Below are positions 42,500-51,100 of a stretch of 64,000 nucleotides of DNA, piece by piece (the first letter of the stretch is position 1; each line of letters starts with the position of its first letter). The notes beneath the pieces are model-generated. The model was given only the letters and a program-made list of their open reading frames with translations, made no database searches and was not told where the DNA came from. This stretch comes from Streptomyces sp. DH-12 (GTDB lineage: Bacteria > Actinomycetota > Actinomycetes > Streptomycetales > Streptomycetaceae): assembly GCF_002899455.1 (NCBI RefSeq), contig NZ_PPFB01000001.1, forward strand, positions 4,556,001 through 4,620,000, in the 5' to 3' direction. Both the position numbers and the translations under genes were made by a program.

Positions 42500-43035
42500 A
42501 GGGCTGGGTTCCGCTGGTGGGGGTTGAGGTGTGACGCCTGTGGTGCGGGGTTCTGTCGGTGGTGGGTCCAGCGCCTGTGGTGGGGCGTTCCGTGCGGTGG
42601 GGGTGAGGTGTGACGCCTGCGGCGCAAGGTCGCTGCCCGGTGGGGGCGGGCGTGGCGCCCACGGGCGGTGAGTGGTGCGGGGCCGCGGCAGGGGCGGTCG
42701 TCCTCGGTCTGGCGCGAGAGTGCGTACCGGTGAGGCACAGGGCGCGGACGCGCCAGCCGCTGCGGGCGCCCGCCCCCACCCCGTCCCCTCCCCGCCACGG
42801 GCGGCCGCATCCCGCCCATGGTGGGCGAGCCGCCTCGCCGTACGCGGCTACCGCCCGGCCGTTCGGGGCGCGCCGCCCGCCCACTGCGGCCCAGTGCCTT
42901 AAAGACCTGGGAGGTGCCCCCGGGCGGCACAGATGGGCGCCGGGGTGCGCGGACACCCCCCGGCCCGTACCCACGCCGGGTGACGGAGAAGAAGGGGTGC
43001 GCAGCACAACGTAGGGTGCCGCGACGCGCGGAGTC
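42500..43035. other. Non-coding gap with intergenic direct repeats
   Basis: These 536 bases lie between convergent genes. The sequence GAGGTGTGACGCCTG-GG occurs at 42526-42543 and again at 42605-42622, 79 bases apart, within a GT-rich stretch. The remainder is extremely GC-rich with open frames that translate to low-complexity Arg/Pro/Ala. No ribosome sites or motifs were found, and I call no gene here. Confidence 0.5.
42526..42622. repeat. Pair of 18-base direct repeats
   Basis: GAGGTGTGACGCCTGTGG at 42526-42543 and GAGGTGTGACGCCTGCGG at 42605-42622 differ at one base. Each also contains the inverted core AGGTGTGACGCCT, so it may be a small dispersed element. Confidence 0.55.
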
Positions 43036-44037
43036 TCAGAGGCGGGCGATGTCGCCGTGCGGCATGCGGGGCGCCCGCCGCGCAGGCGTCCTCCCGCTCA
43101 GCAGGATCAACCGCACCGCACGGTGCCGCTGTCCCGCATAAGGCTCCAGCAACGACAGCATGACGGAGTCGTCCGCATCCCGGTCCCCCGCCAACGCCCA
43201 CCCCACGATCCCCGGCAGATGCAGATCCCCCGTCGTCACCGAGTCCGCCGCCCCGTGACTCCGCTGCACCGTCTCCGCCGACGTCCACGGCCCGATCCCG
43301 GACACCAGTTCCAGCCGCGCCCGCGCCTCCTCGGGAGGCATCCCCGCCGCCTCCTCCAGCCGCGCGGCGACCCGCACCGCGCGCAGCACGGTGGACGCCC
43401 GCTTGTCGTCGACGCCGGCGCGATGCCACTCCCAGGAGGGGATCAGCGCCCAGGTGCGCGGCGCCGGCATCACCGCCATCCGTTCGGGCGCGGGCCCGGG
43501 CGCCGGCATGCCGTACGTGCGGACCAGCAGCCGCCACGCCCGGTACGCCTCCCCGGTCGTGACCTTCTGCTCCAGGATCGACGGGATCAGCGACTCCAGC
43601 ACCAGCCCGGTGCGCAGCAGCCGCAGTCCCGGCAGGCGGTGACGGGTGAACGCCAGCAGCCGGTGCCGGGGGACGAAGGCGGACGGGTCGTCGGCGGCGC
43701 CGAGCAGTTCGGGGAGGCGGTCGAGGAGCCAGTCCGCGCCGGGGCCCCAGGCCTCGCCCCGGACGCCGTCGTCCGACCGGGTCACCCGGAGCGTCCCGGG
43801 CCCCACGGGCGTCAGGCTGGCCCGCCACGCGGCGCCGTCCGGGGTCGTACGGAACGTGGGGTCGCCGGCACCGCGGCGCAGCGGGCCGAGGACGAGGCCG
43901 AGGTCCAGGGGGCCGTCCGGCACGTACGTCCGTGCCCGGGGCGCGTCCGGCGCCTGACGCGGGACCCGCGCGGGCACGGCGGCCTGCCCGCCGCGCACGC
44001 TGGTCCGTGTCGGGCGGGGGGCGAAGCGTCCGGCCAC
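43036..44037 (-). CDS. DNA-3-methyladenine glycosylase II-like (HhH-GPD) protein
   Basis: This 333-residue protein belongs to the helix-hairpin-helix DNA glycosylase superfamily, AlkA branch, which excises alkylated bases. Family features are SILEQKVTTGEAYRAWRLLV, the hairpin LELVSGIGPWTSAETVQRS, and the catalytic-Asp segment SVTTGDLHLPGIVGWAL. The N-terminal 120 residues carry an AlkA-like beta domain (LRVTRSDDGVRGEAWGPGA). The first 40 residues are basic and unconserved. It starts at GTG 44037 and ends convergent with the nucleotidyltransferase. It lies 51 bases downstream of fbiB on the same strand and could share its transcript. Confidence 0.88.
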   Translation of the reverse strand: MAGRFAPRPTRTSVRGGQAAVPARVPRQAPDAPRARTYVPDGPLDLGLVLGPLRRGAGDPTFRTTPDGAAWRASLTPVGPGTLRVTRSDDGVRGEAWGPGADWLLDRLPELLGAADDPSAFVPRHRLLAFTRHRLPGLRLLRTGLVLESLIPSILEQKVTTGEAYRAWRLLVRTYGMPAPGPAPERMAVMPAPRTWALIPSWEWHRAGVDDKRASTVLRAVRVAARLEEAAGMPPEEARARLELVSGIGPWTSAETVQRSHGAADSVTTGDLHLPGIVGWALAGDRDADDSVMLSLLEPYAGQRHRAVRLILLSGRTPARRAPRMPHGDIARL

Positions 44038-44088
44038 GAGAGTCCCCCGGGGTGAGAGTGAAGGGCTCCTACGAGGGTAGGCCCCCGC

Positions 44089-45396
44089 TCACCGCACCTC
44101 GATGAACCGGGTGGCGTCGCGCTCGGGACGGGGACGCGGTTCCTCGGCCGGGTGGCCCACCGCGACCGCGCCCATCGGGTCCCAGTCGGCGGGCAGGCCG
44201 AGGACCTGGCGGACCACGTCACGGCAGAACATCGTCGACGACACCCACGCCGAGCCGAGCCGCTCGCCCGCGAGGGCCACCAGGAAGTTCTGCACGCCCG
44301 CGCCCGCGGCGACGACGAACATCTCCCGCTCCGCGCCGTCCCTGCGGGCGTCGCCGTAGTGGTGCGAGCCGTCCGTCACCAGGCAGGGCACGACCAGGTA
44401 CGGCGCGTTGCGCAGGACGTCGCCGCGGCGGACGCGCTTGGCGATGGACTCCTCCGACTTGCCGTCCCGGCGCAGGTCCGCGATCCAGGCGTCGCGCATG
44501 GCGTCGAGCAGGCGGATGCGGCTCTCGGGGGACTCGAGGAGGACGAAGCGCCAGGGCGTCGTGTGGTGGGGTGCGGGGGCCGTGACGGCGGCGGCCACCG
44601 CGCGGCGCACCGCCCCGGGGTCGACCGGCTCGTCGGTGAAGGCCCGTACCGTACGGCGCCGGGTGACCGCCTCGCGCACCGCCTCGGACGTGCCGAGGCG
44701 GAACATGTCGTCGCGCGCGTCGCGGACCAGGGCGCGGGCGCCCTCGCCGTCGTCGGACGCCGTCGTGTGGCCCAGCCCGCGGACGACGGCCACCGGGAGG
44801 CCCGCGGCCTTGCCCTTGACCAGGTCGCCGGCGGAGGCCAGCTCGTCGGCGGTGGCGACGACCGTGGCGGCGAGCGGGTTGCCGTGCGCGTCGGTGCCGC
44901 CGCGCAGGTCGTCCAGCACGCGCACGCCCGCCGCGCCGATCGCCACGTCGGTCAGGCCCGTCCGCCAGGGGCGGCCGAAGGTGTCGGTGACGATCACGCC
45001 GACCTCGACGCCGAGCGCGTCGCGGATGCCGTCCCGGATCGTGCGCGCGGAGGCGTCCGGGTCCTCGGGCAGCAGGAGGACCGTGCCGGGGGCCGTGTTG
45101 GAGGCGTCGACCCCGGCGGCGGCCATGACCAGGCCCTGCCGGTTCTCGACGATGCGCAGGGGGCCGCGCCGGGCCACCACCCGTACGGTCTCCGCGTCGA
45201 TCGCGGCCTCCCGGTCGGCGGCCTCGACGATCCGGCCCTCAGCCTTGGAGACGATCTTCGAGGTGACCAGCAGGACGTCGCCGTCGGCGAGGTCGGGTGC
45301 GGCGGCCGCGATCAGCTTGGCCAGGTCGTCGCCGGGGCGGACCTCGGGCAGGCCGGGGACGGCCCAGACCCGGTAGGACGGGTGCGCCTCGCTCAT
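44089..45396 (-). CDS. fbiB: Coenzyme F420:L-glutamate ligase, bifunctional FbiB
   Basis: FbiB adds gamma-linked glutamates to F420-0 and, through its C-terminal FMN domain, reduces dehydro-F420-0. The 435-residue protein shows the CofE domain (residues 1-245: DLADGDVLLVTSKIVSKAEGR, VIVTDTFGRPWRTGLTDVAIG, DDLRGGTDAHGNPL, GKAAGLPVAVVRGLG). The nitroreductase-fold domain (about 250-435) has RRTVRAFTDEPVDPGAVRRA, HHTTPWRFVLLES and AGAGVQNFLVALAGERLGSAWVSS. ATG 45396 overlaps the fbiA stop by 4 bases. The two-domain fusion is characteristic of actinobacteria; archaeal CofE lacks the second domain. Confidence 0.95.
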   Translation of the reverse strand: MSEAHPSYRVWAVPGLPEVRPGDDLAKLIAAAAPDLADGDVLLVTSKIVSKAEGRIVEAADREAAIDAETVRVVARRGPLRIVENRQGLVMAAAGVDASNTAPGTVLLLPEDPDASARTIRDGIRDALGVEVGVIVTDTFGRPWRTGLTDVAIGAAGVRVLDDLRGGTDAHGNPLAATVVATADELASAGDLVKGKAAGLPVAVVRGLGHTTASDDGEGARALVRDARDDMFRLGTSEAVREAVTRRRTVRAFTDEPVDPGAVRRAVAAAVTAPAPHHTTPWRFVLLESPESRIRLLDAMRDAWIADLRRDGKSEESIAKRVRRGDVLRNAPYLVVPCLVTDGSHHYGDARRDGAEREMFVVAAGAGVQNFLVALAGERLGSAWVSSTMFCRDVVRQVLGLPADWDPMGAVAVGHPAEEPRPRPERDATRFIEVR

Positions 45397-46352
45397 ACCG
45401 TACGGACCTCCTCGGCCAGGGCCAGCGCCTCCCGGGCCATCCCGGCGGCCGCGTCCACGTCGGTCATCATCAGCGGCACGGCCCGGCAGCGGACGCCCGC
45501 CGCCTCGACCCGCTCCACGCAGGCCGCGTCCACGGTGTCGACCAGCCAGCCGTCGAGCAGCCCGGAGCCGTAGTGCTCGGCGACCGCGGCCGCCGTGGAC
45601 TCCACGCCGACGGCGGCGAGCACCTTGTCGGCCATGCCGCGCACCGGGGCGTCCCCGACGATCGGTGACAGGCCGACCACCGGAACGCCCGCGTCGGCGA
45701 TGGCCTCGCGGATGCCCGGCACCGCGAGGATGGTGCCGACGGACACCACGGGGTTGGACGGCGGGAACAGGATGACGTCGGCCTCGCCGATCGCCTCCAG
45801 GACGCCGGGGGCGGGCTTGGCCTGCTCCGCGCCGACCGGCACGACCGCCTGCGCGGGCACCGAGGCCCGCAGCCGCACCCAGTACTCCTGGAAGTGGATC
45901 GCCTTGCGCTCGCCGTCCAGTTCGACCGCCACGTGCGTCTCCACGCGGTCGTCGGTCATGGGGACGAGGCGCACGCCGGGCTTCCAGCGGTCGCACAGCG
46001 CCTCGGTGACCGCGCTGAGCGGGAAACCGGCGCCGAGCATCTGGGTGCGCACGATGTGCGTCGCGAAGTCGCGGTCGCCGAGCCCGAACCACTCCGGGCC
46101 GACGCCGTAGGCCGCGAGCTCCTCCTTGAGGTGGAAGGTCTCGTCGCTCCGCCCCCAGCCCCGCTCCTCGTCGATGCCGCCGCCGAGCGTGTACATCACC
46201 GTGTCGAGGTCCGGGCAGACCTTCAGCCCGAAGAGGTGGATGTCGTCCCCGGTGTTGCCGATGACCGTGATGTCCGCGTCCGGCACGGCCCGCTTCAGAC
46301 CGCGCAGGAACCGGGCACCGCCGATGCCGCCTGCCAGAACCACAATGCGCAT
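45393..46352 (-). CDS. fbiA: 2-phospho-L-lactate-type transferase FbiA (F420-0/dehydro-F420-0 synthase)
   Basis: FbiA transfers a phosphoenolpyruvate- or phospholactate-derived group to the deazaflavin Fo, forming (dehydro-)F420-0. The 319-residue CofD-family protein has VVLAGGIGGARFLRGLKRAV, TVIGNTGDDIHLFGLKVCPDLDTVMYTL (partly quoted: GNTGDDIHLFGLKVCPDLD), RTQMLGAGFPLSAVTEAL, VILFPPSNPVVSVGTILAVPG and LSPIVGDAPVRGMADK. ATG 46352 follows GAGGA; an upstream in-frame extension of 8 residues lacks support. It is coupled to fbiB by a 4-base overlap. Fo synthase (FbiC) and the guanylyltransferase FbiD are not in the window. Confidence 0.95.
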   Translation of the reverse strand: MRIVVLAGGIGGARFLRGLKRAVPDADITVIGNTGDDIHLFGLKVCPDLDTVMYTLGGGIDEERGWGRSDETFHLKEELAAYGVGPEWFGLGDRDFATHIVRTQMLGAGFPLSAVTEALCDRWKPGVRLVPMTDDRVETHVAVELDGERKAIHFQEYWVRLRASVPAQAVVPVGAEQAKPAPGVLEAIGEADVILFPPSNPVVSVGTILAVPGIREAIADAGVPVVGLSPIVGDAPVRGMADKVLAAVGVESTAAAVAEHYGSGLLDGWLVDTVDAACVERVEAAGVRCRAVPLMMTDVDAAAGMAREALALAEEVRTV

Positions 46353-46393
46353 GGGGCCATCCTCGCAGGCCGCCACGACATCGCGTCAGCCAG

Positions 46394-46957
46394 TCACCGG
46401 AGCGGCGCCGGGCGCGCCTCGCAGTGCGGGGCGGCGGCCGGGCGGAGCCGGGACGCGGGGCGCATCGGCATCTCGGTCAGGCCCGGGTGGTAGACGTGCA
46501 GGCTGACCGCGGGTTCCAGGGTGTCGTTGACGACGTCGTGCGTGTAGCCGGGCGCGAAGACCCTTCCCCACTCCCGGCTCCTCCCCCGCTCGAGCGGGGG
46601 GACCCCCACGGCGCCGGCGGTCAGCACGCGCGTGCCGTGGCCGGTGTGCTCGGTCAGCGCGCCGTCCAGGACGGTGAACATGCCGGAGGAGCCGCCGTGG
46701 TCGTGCGGTCCGCTGCCCTGGCCGGGCACCCAGGACAGCAGCCACACCTCGTAGCCGGGTCCGGTGCGCAGCCGGTGGTACCAGCGGCTGGCGGCGTCGT
46801 AGCGCACGAGGGGTTCCCACTGGGCGCGGTCGGCGGCGATGGAGCGGGCCAGGCCGGCGAACTCGGCCACCGTGGAGGGGTGTTCACGCTCGGGCTGGAG
46901 CAGGTGCGGGACTTCGAGGAGGTCGCCGGCGATCTGGAGGTCGCTGTCGCTGTTCAT
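46394..46957 (-). CDS. Cysteine dioxygenase family protein
   Basis: This 187-residue cupin enzyme oxidises cysteine to cysteine sulfinate with Fe(II) and O2. Metal ligands are in SGPHDHGGSSGMFTVL (two His) and FAPGYTHDVVND (third His); the surrounding YEVWLLSWVPGQG and VSLHVYHPG also fit bacterial CDO. Between the two motifs lies VPPLERGRSREWGR, encoded by a GC-rich palindromic element that looks like a dispersed Streptomyces intergenic repeat (see that entry). The reading frame is intact. The ribosome site (GAGGA, 11 bases before ATG 46957) is weak. A Cys-rich leader peptide is encoded 161 bases upstream, suggesting control by cysteine supply. Confidence 0.9.
   Translation of the reverse strand: MNSDSDLQIAGDLLEVPHLLQPEREHPSTVAEFAGLARSIAADRAQWEPLVRYDAASRWYHRLRTGPGYEVWLLSWVPGQGSGPHDHGGSSGMFTVLDGALTEHTGHGTRVLTAGAVGVPPLERGRSREWGRVFAPGYTHDVVNDTLEPAVSLHVYHPGLTEMPMRPASRLRPAAAPHCEARPAPLR
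46563..46609. repeat. Streptomyces-type palindromic repeat inside the cysteine dioxygenase gene
   Basis: The segment reads CTTCCCCACTCCCGGCTCC followed by the perfect 18-base palindrome CCCCCGCTCGAGCGGGGG (46583-46600) and GACCCCCAC. I recognise this pattern as a repeat commonly seen between genes in Streptomyces genomes. Here it lies inside an intact coding frame on the minus strand and encodes roughly VPPLERGRSREWGR. Confidence 0.65.
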
Positions 46958-47118
46958 GGGTACGGAGGTCCTCGGCGCGGAGAGGGAGGGACGGTGGGGG
47001 TGTCGCGCCGCGTGGGCCCGGGTCGCGGGCGGGCGGCGGGGGAAGCCCGGGTGGGGGCGGGTTCAGCGAGGGGAGGCCGGGTCCTGGAGGGACGCGGCGG
47101 AGGCTGGAGCGTGGTGGC

Positions 47119-47211
47119 TCAACAGCAGGTACGGCGACAGCTGCAGCGAGCGCGGGCAGCACCGGGGAACCCGGCGGAGCGGGTCGAGGTGAGTGCCGGA
47201 TTCGCGAGCAT
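47119..47211 (-). CDS. Cys-rich leader peptide upstream of cysteine dioxygenase
   Basis: A 30-codon open frame runs from ATG 47211 to TGA at 47119. Its product starts MLANPALTSTRSAGFPG, is Arg/Ala-rich in the middle and ends RCSCRRTCC just before the stop. Four of the last eight residues are Cys, with Arg between them. Short Cys-terminal frames of this kind act as cysteine-responsive attenuators in mycobacteria, where ribosome stalling on Cys codons alters expression of the downstream gene. The next gene on this strand is cysteine dioxygenase, 161 bases on, and the gap contains two GCCCGGGT copies (47016-47023, 47045-47052) able to pair. The peptide itself probably has no other function. The mechanism is inferred from location and composition. 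Confidence 0.65.
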   Translation of the reverse strand: MLANPALTSTRSAGFPGAARARCSCRRTCC

Positions 47212-47680
47212 GCCCACAAGAAGAGCGGTTCACACCTCTGAAGTCAACTCGACGCCCGGTATGTGGGATCCGGTTCACCTCATCCGGTGCATCTGGCAGG
47301 TGAAAGGTTTGCTCAGCCGGTTCCCGGGACACAAGGTGCGCACGACCGGGCGCCCCGTACGTCGTTGCGATCCCGTGATCCGACTGTGATCCGGTTCGCC
47401 GCGGCAGGGGTGTCGGAACGAGATCGATCCCGCGGGCGTCCTCCCTTGTGAGGCCCTGTGTGGGGCCGGACGCCCTCGTGGGTCCCGCACCTGTGTCAAG
47501 GTTTAGGGTGATTTGAACACTTTCCGCTCGGCCTTGGTTCCGCAGAGTGAATAAGGGGCCCAATAGCAGATCTCGGCTTGACTCGCCCGGAGCAGCACAC
47601 TTGTAATTTCACTCGTGTCGTTCAGCCGGAATCGGTAACGGCTACATCACGGGGACGCGAAAGACGGACGAGGGGCGTAC
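47212..47680. other. Divergent control region between leader peptide/CDO and whiB
   Basis: These 469 bases contain no credible gene. The stretch 47480-47660 is much less GC-rich than average, with TTGAAC at 47513-47518 and TAGGGT at 47504-47509, as expected for the multiple promoters that drive whiB in S. coelicolor. A BldD-like box lies at 47538-47550. I could not fix a -35/-10 pair with confidence. Confidence 0.45.
47538..47550. promoter_or_regulatory. Candidate BldD-binding box upstream of whiB
   Basis: TTCCGCAGAGTGA differs at one position from the BldD consensus TNACNC(A/T)GNGTNA. It lies about 130 bases before the whiB start. BldD represses developmental genes, and whiB is reported among its targets in S. 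coelicolor. Confidence 0.45.
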
Positions 47681-47944
47681 ATGACCGAGCTGGTGCAGCA
47701 ACTGCTGGTCGACGACGCGGACGAGGAACTCGGCTGGCAGGAGCGCGCGCTGTGCGCCCAGACCGACCCCGAGTCCTTCTTCCCCGAGAAGGGCGGCTCC
47801 ACCCGGGAGGCCAAGAAGGTCTGCCTCGCCTGCGAGGTCCGCTCCGAGTGCCTCGAGTACGCCCTCGCCCACGACGAGCGCTTCGGCATCTGGGGCGGCC
47901 TGTCCGAGCGTGAGCGCCGCCGCCTCAAGAAGGCCGCCGTCTGA
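47681..47944 (+). CDS. whiB: WhiB, developmental iron-sulfur transcription factor
   Basis: WhiB acts with WhiA to trigger sporulation septation in aerial hyphae. The 87-residue protein carries the four [4Fe-4S] cysteines (ALCAQTD, then VCLACEVRSEC), the G(I/V)WGG turn in FGIWGGLSERERR and a basic C-terminal DNA-contact tail RRRLKKAAV. From memory it reads almost exactly like S. coelicolor WhiB, and its mycobacterial counterpart is WhiB2. A GAGGGG ribosome site precedes ATG 47681. A long upstream region with a BldD-like box agrees with developmental control, and a hairpin follows at 48016-48049. It is divergent from the CDO and F420 genes, as in mycobacteria. Confidence 0.97.
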   Translation: MTELVQQLLVDDADEELGWQERALCAQTDPESFFPEKGGSTREAKKVCLACEVRSECLEYALAHDERFGIWGGLSERERRRLKKAAV

Positions 47945-48015
47945 CGCGCGTCGCCCCGGCGCCGCCCGCCGCACTCCCTGGCAACGCGCGCTTCTTCGTA
48001 CAAACATCACTTAAG

Positions 48016-48049
48016 GCCCGTCGCCGGTGGTTGTCCACAGGCGGCGGGC
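48016..48049 (+). terminator. Terminator of whiB
   Basis: Stem GCCCGTCGCC / GGCGGCGGGC (one G-U pair) continues inward through GTGG/CCAC to a 4-base loop. It lies 71 bases after the whiB stop. Confidence 0.65.
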
Positions 48050-48154
48050 TCCCTTGTCGTGCAGCCGATAGTGTGGTCGCTCGTCCGAGACGCCCCGCCG
48101 CCCCCATCGGGCACGGGCGTCCCCACAGTCCACCGAACCGGGGCCCGTACCTCG

Positions 48155-51100
48155 ATGTCCGTGCACAGCCACTCGGCAGCCCGTCAGGATCCCGCTGCCG
48201 CACCTGAGTTCCCGCGTCACGTGGTGACCGCGGTCCTCGTCTCCCACGACGGCGCCCGCTGGCTGCCGGACGCGCTCGCCGGCCTGCTCGGCCAGGAGCG
48301 CCCCGTCCAGTTCGCCATGGCCGCCGACACCGGCAGCGCGGACGACTCCGCCCGGCTGGTCACCGAGGCCCTCGGCGACGACCGCGTCCTGCACCTCGCC
48401 CGGCGCACCGGCTTCGGCCAGGCGGTCGAGGAGTGCCACCGCGGCGCCCCGCACCTCACCCCGGACGACCTGCCCTACCTGAAGCGGCCGAGCGGCTGGG
48501 ACCCGGTCACCCGAAGCTGGCGCGACGACGCCTACGACCTTCCCGAACTGCCGTACGGCGAGCCGGTCGAGTGGCTGTGGCTGCTGCACGACGACTGCGC
48601 CCCCGAGCCCGACGCGCTGGCCGAGCTGCTGCGCGTCGTGGAGAACGAGCACGAGCTCGGCCGTGAGGACGTCGCCGTCGTCGGCCCCAAGCTCCGCGGC
48701 TGGTACGACCGCAAGCAACTGCTGGAGGTCGGTGTCTCCATCGCCAACTCCGGCCGCCGCTGGACCGGCCTGGACCGCCGCGAGCAGGACCAGGGCCAGC
48801 ACGACCACGTCCGGCCCGTGCTGAGCGTGTCCACCGCGGGCATGCTCGTCCGCCGCGACCTCTTCGAGCAGCTCGGCGGGTTCGACCGGCATCTGCCCCT
48901 CATGCGCGACGACGTCGACCTGTGCTGGCGGCTCAACGCGGCCGGCTACCGGGTCCTCGTCGCGCCCGAGGCGGTCGTCCGGCACGCCGAGGCGGCCTCC
49001 CGCGAGCGCCGCACCGTCGACTGCGTGGGCCGCACCGCCGCCTCCCCGCACAAGGTGGACAAGGCCGGCGCCGTCCACACCCTCCTCGTCAACACCCGCA
49101 CCGCGGCCCTGCCCTGGGTGCTCCTGCGGGTCGTCCTCGGCACGCTGCTGCGCACCTTCGCCTACCTGGTCGGCAAGGCCCCCGGACAGGCCGTCGACGA
49201 GATCCGCGGTCTCATGGGCGTCCTGCTGCGCCCCGAGCGCATCCTCGCCGGACGCCGCGACCGCGGCAGTCCCCGGGTCGACAAGGGCGAGCTGCGGCCG
49301 CTGTTCCCGCCGCCCGGTGCGACCGTCCGCGTCACCGTGGAGCAGGTCGCGGGCAACCTCGTCGGCCGCTCCGACCCCGAGGCCGTCTCCGGCGCCGGAC
49401 GGCACGGCAGCGCCCTGGAGTCCGGACCCACCGGCGACGACGCCGACTTCATCGAGGTCGAGCAGTTCGCCCGCCTCAAGCGCGTCGCCCGCCGTCCGGG
49501 ACCGGTGCTCTTCCTGACGCTGCTGCTGGTCTCGCTGGTGGCGTGCCGTCAGCTCCTCGGCGGCGGCGCACTGGCCGGGGGCGCCCTGCTGCCCGCGCCC
49601 GCCGCCGCGGGCGACCTGTGGGCCCGCTACACCGACGCCTGGCACGCGGTCGGCGCCGGCGGCACCGGCACCGCACCGCCCTACCTGGCGATCGTCGCGG
49701 CGCTCGCGACCCTGCTGCTCGGCTCCACCGGCCTCGCCGTCACCGTCCTGCTGGTCTGCTCGGTGCCGCTGGCCGGCTTCACCGCGTACTTCGCCTCCCG
49801 CCCGCTGGTCGAGTCCCGGCTGCTGCGCGCGTGGGCGGCCGTCGCCTACGCCCTGCTGCCCGCCGTCACCGGCGCCCTGGCCTCGGGCCGTATCGGCACG
49901 GCCGTGCTCGCCGTGCTGCTGCCCCTCCTCGCCCGCGCCGGCATCGCCGCGAGCGGCCTCACCGCCCCGGACGGCCGCGGCAGCTGGCGCGCCACCTGGG
50001 CGTACGCGCTGCTGCTCACCGTCACCACCGCCTTCACCCCGATCGTGTGGCCGATGGCGCTGGTCCTCGGCGTCGGCGTGCTGGCCCTGCGCCGGTCCGA
50101 CCTCACGGCGTACGGCCCGCGCTTCCTGGCGCAGCTCGGCAGCCCGCTGCTGGTGCTCGCCCCCTGGTCGCTGTCCCTGCTGCCGTCCGGCTTCTTCCAG
50201 GAGGCCGGGCTGCCGTACGGGCCGTCGGCCGCCTCCGCGCTCGACCTGCTCGGCGCGAGCCCCGGCGGTCCCGGCACGACCGGAGGACTGCTGCTGATCG
50301 GCCTGGTCCTCGCCGCGCTGGCCGCCCTGCTGCGCTCCGAGCGCCGCACGGCCATCCTCACCGCGTGGACGGCCGCCCTGGTGGGCCTGGTCCTCGCGGT
50401 CCTCTCCAACAGCTCCGCCTGGGCGGGACCCGCCACCCTCGTCTACGGCATCGCCCTCCTGGCCGCCGGCACGCTGGGCGCCGACGGGGCCCGCTCGCGG
50501 GTCGCCGAGCAGAGCTTCGGCTGGCGCCAGCCGGTCGCCGTGCTGATCGCCCTCGCCTGCGCCGTCGGCCCGCTGGTCCTCGCCGCCAACTGGATGATCC
50601 GCGGCGCCGGCGGACCCGTCGAGCGGCGCGACCCGGTGCAGGTGCCGGCGTTCGTCGCCGAGGAGAGCGCCACCCGCGACCAGGCCCGCACCCTGGTCCT
50701 CGACACCGACTCCGCCGACCGCGTCGACTACGTCCTGGTGCGCGGATCCGGGGCCCGCATGGGCGACGCGGAGATCGCCGCCCAGGACGGCGAGAACGAA
50801 CTGCTCGACCAGGTCGTCGCCAACCTCGTCGCCGGCTCCGGCGCCGACCAGGCCGATCAGCTCGGCGGCTTCGCCGTCCGCTACGTCCTGGTGCACCAGG
50901 GCGCCCCGCGCGAGGTCACCCGGGTGCTGGACGCCACGCCCGGCCTGAGCCGGCTCAGCCAGCAGGCGGGCGGCGCGCTGTGGCGGGTGGACCGCCAGGT
51001 CGCCCGCGCGACCGTCGTGCCCGCCGAGGGCAAGGGCGGCGAGCCGGAGCCCGTGGCCGCGGGACCGGTCGAGATCCACACCGAGATCGAGGACGGCGCG

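Noticed and set aside
42610..43014. Open frames in the gap before the DNA glycosylase gene
   Set aside because: They are low-complexity, with no ribosome site and no recognisable motif.
47063..47563. A 166-codon minus-strand frame covering the leader-peptide region
   Set aside because: The composition is not protein-like and it spans the whiB promoter region. The short Cys-rich frame in another phase explains the locus better.
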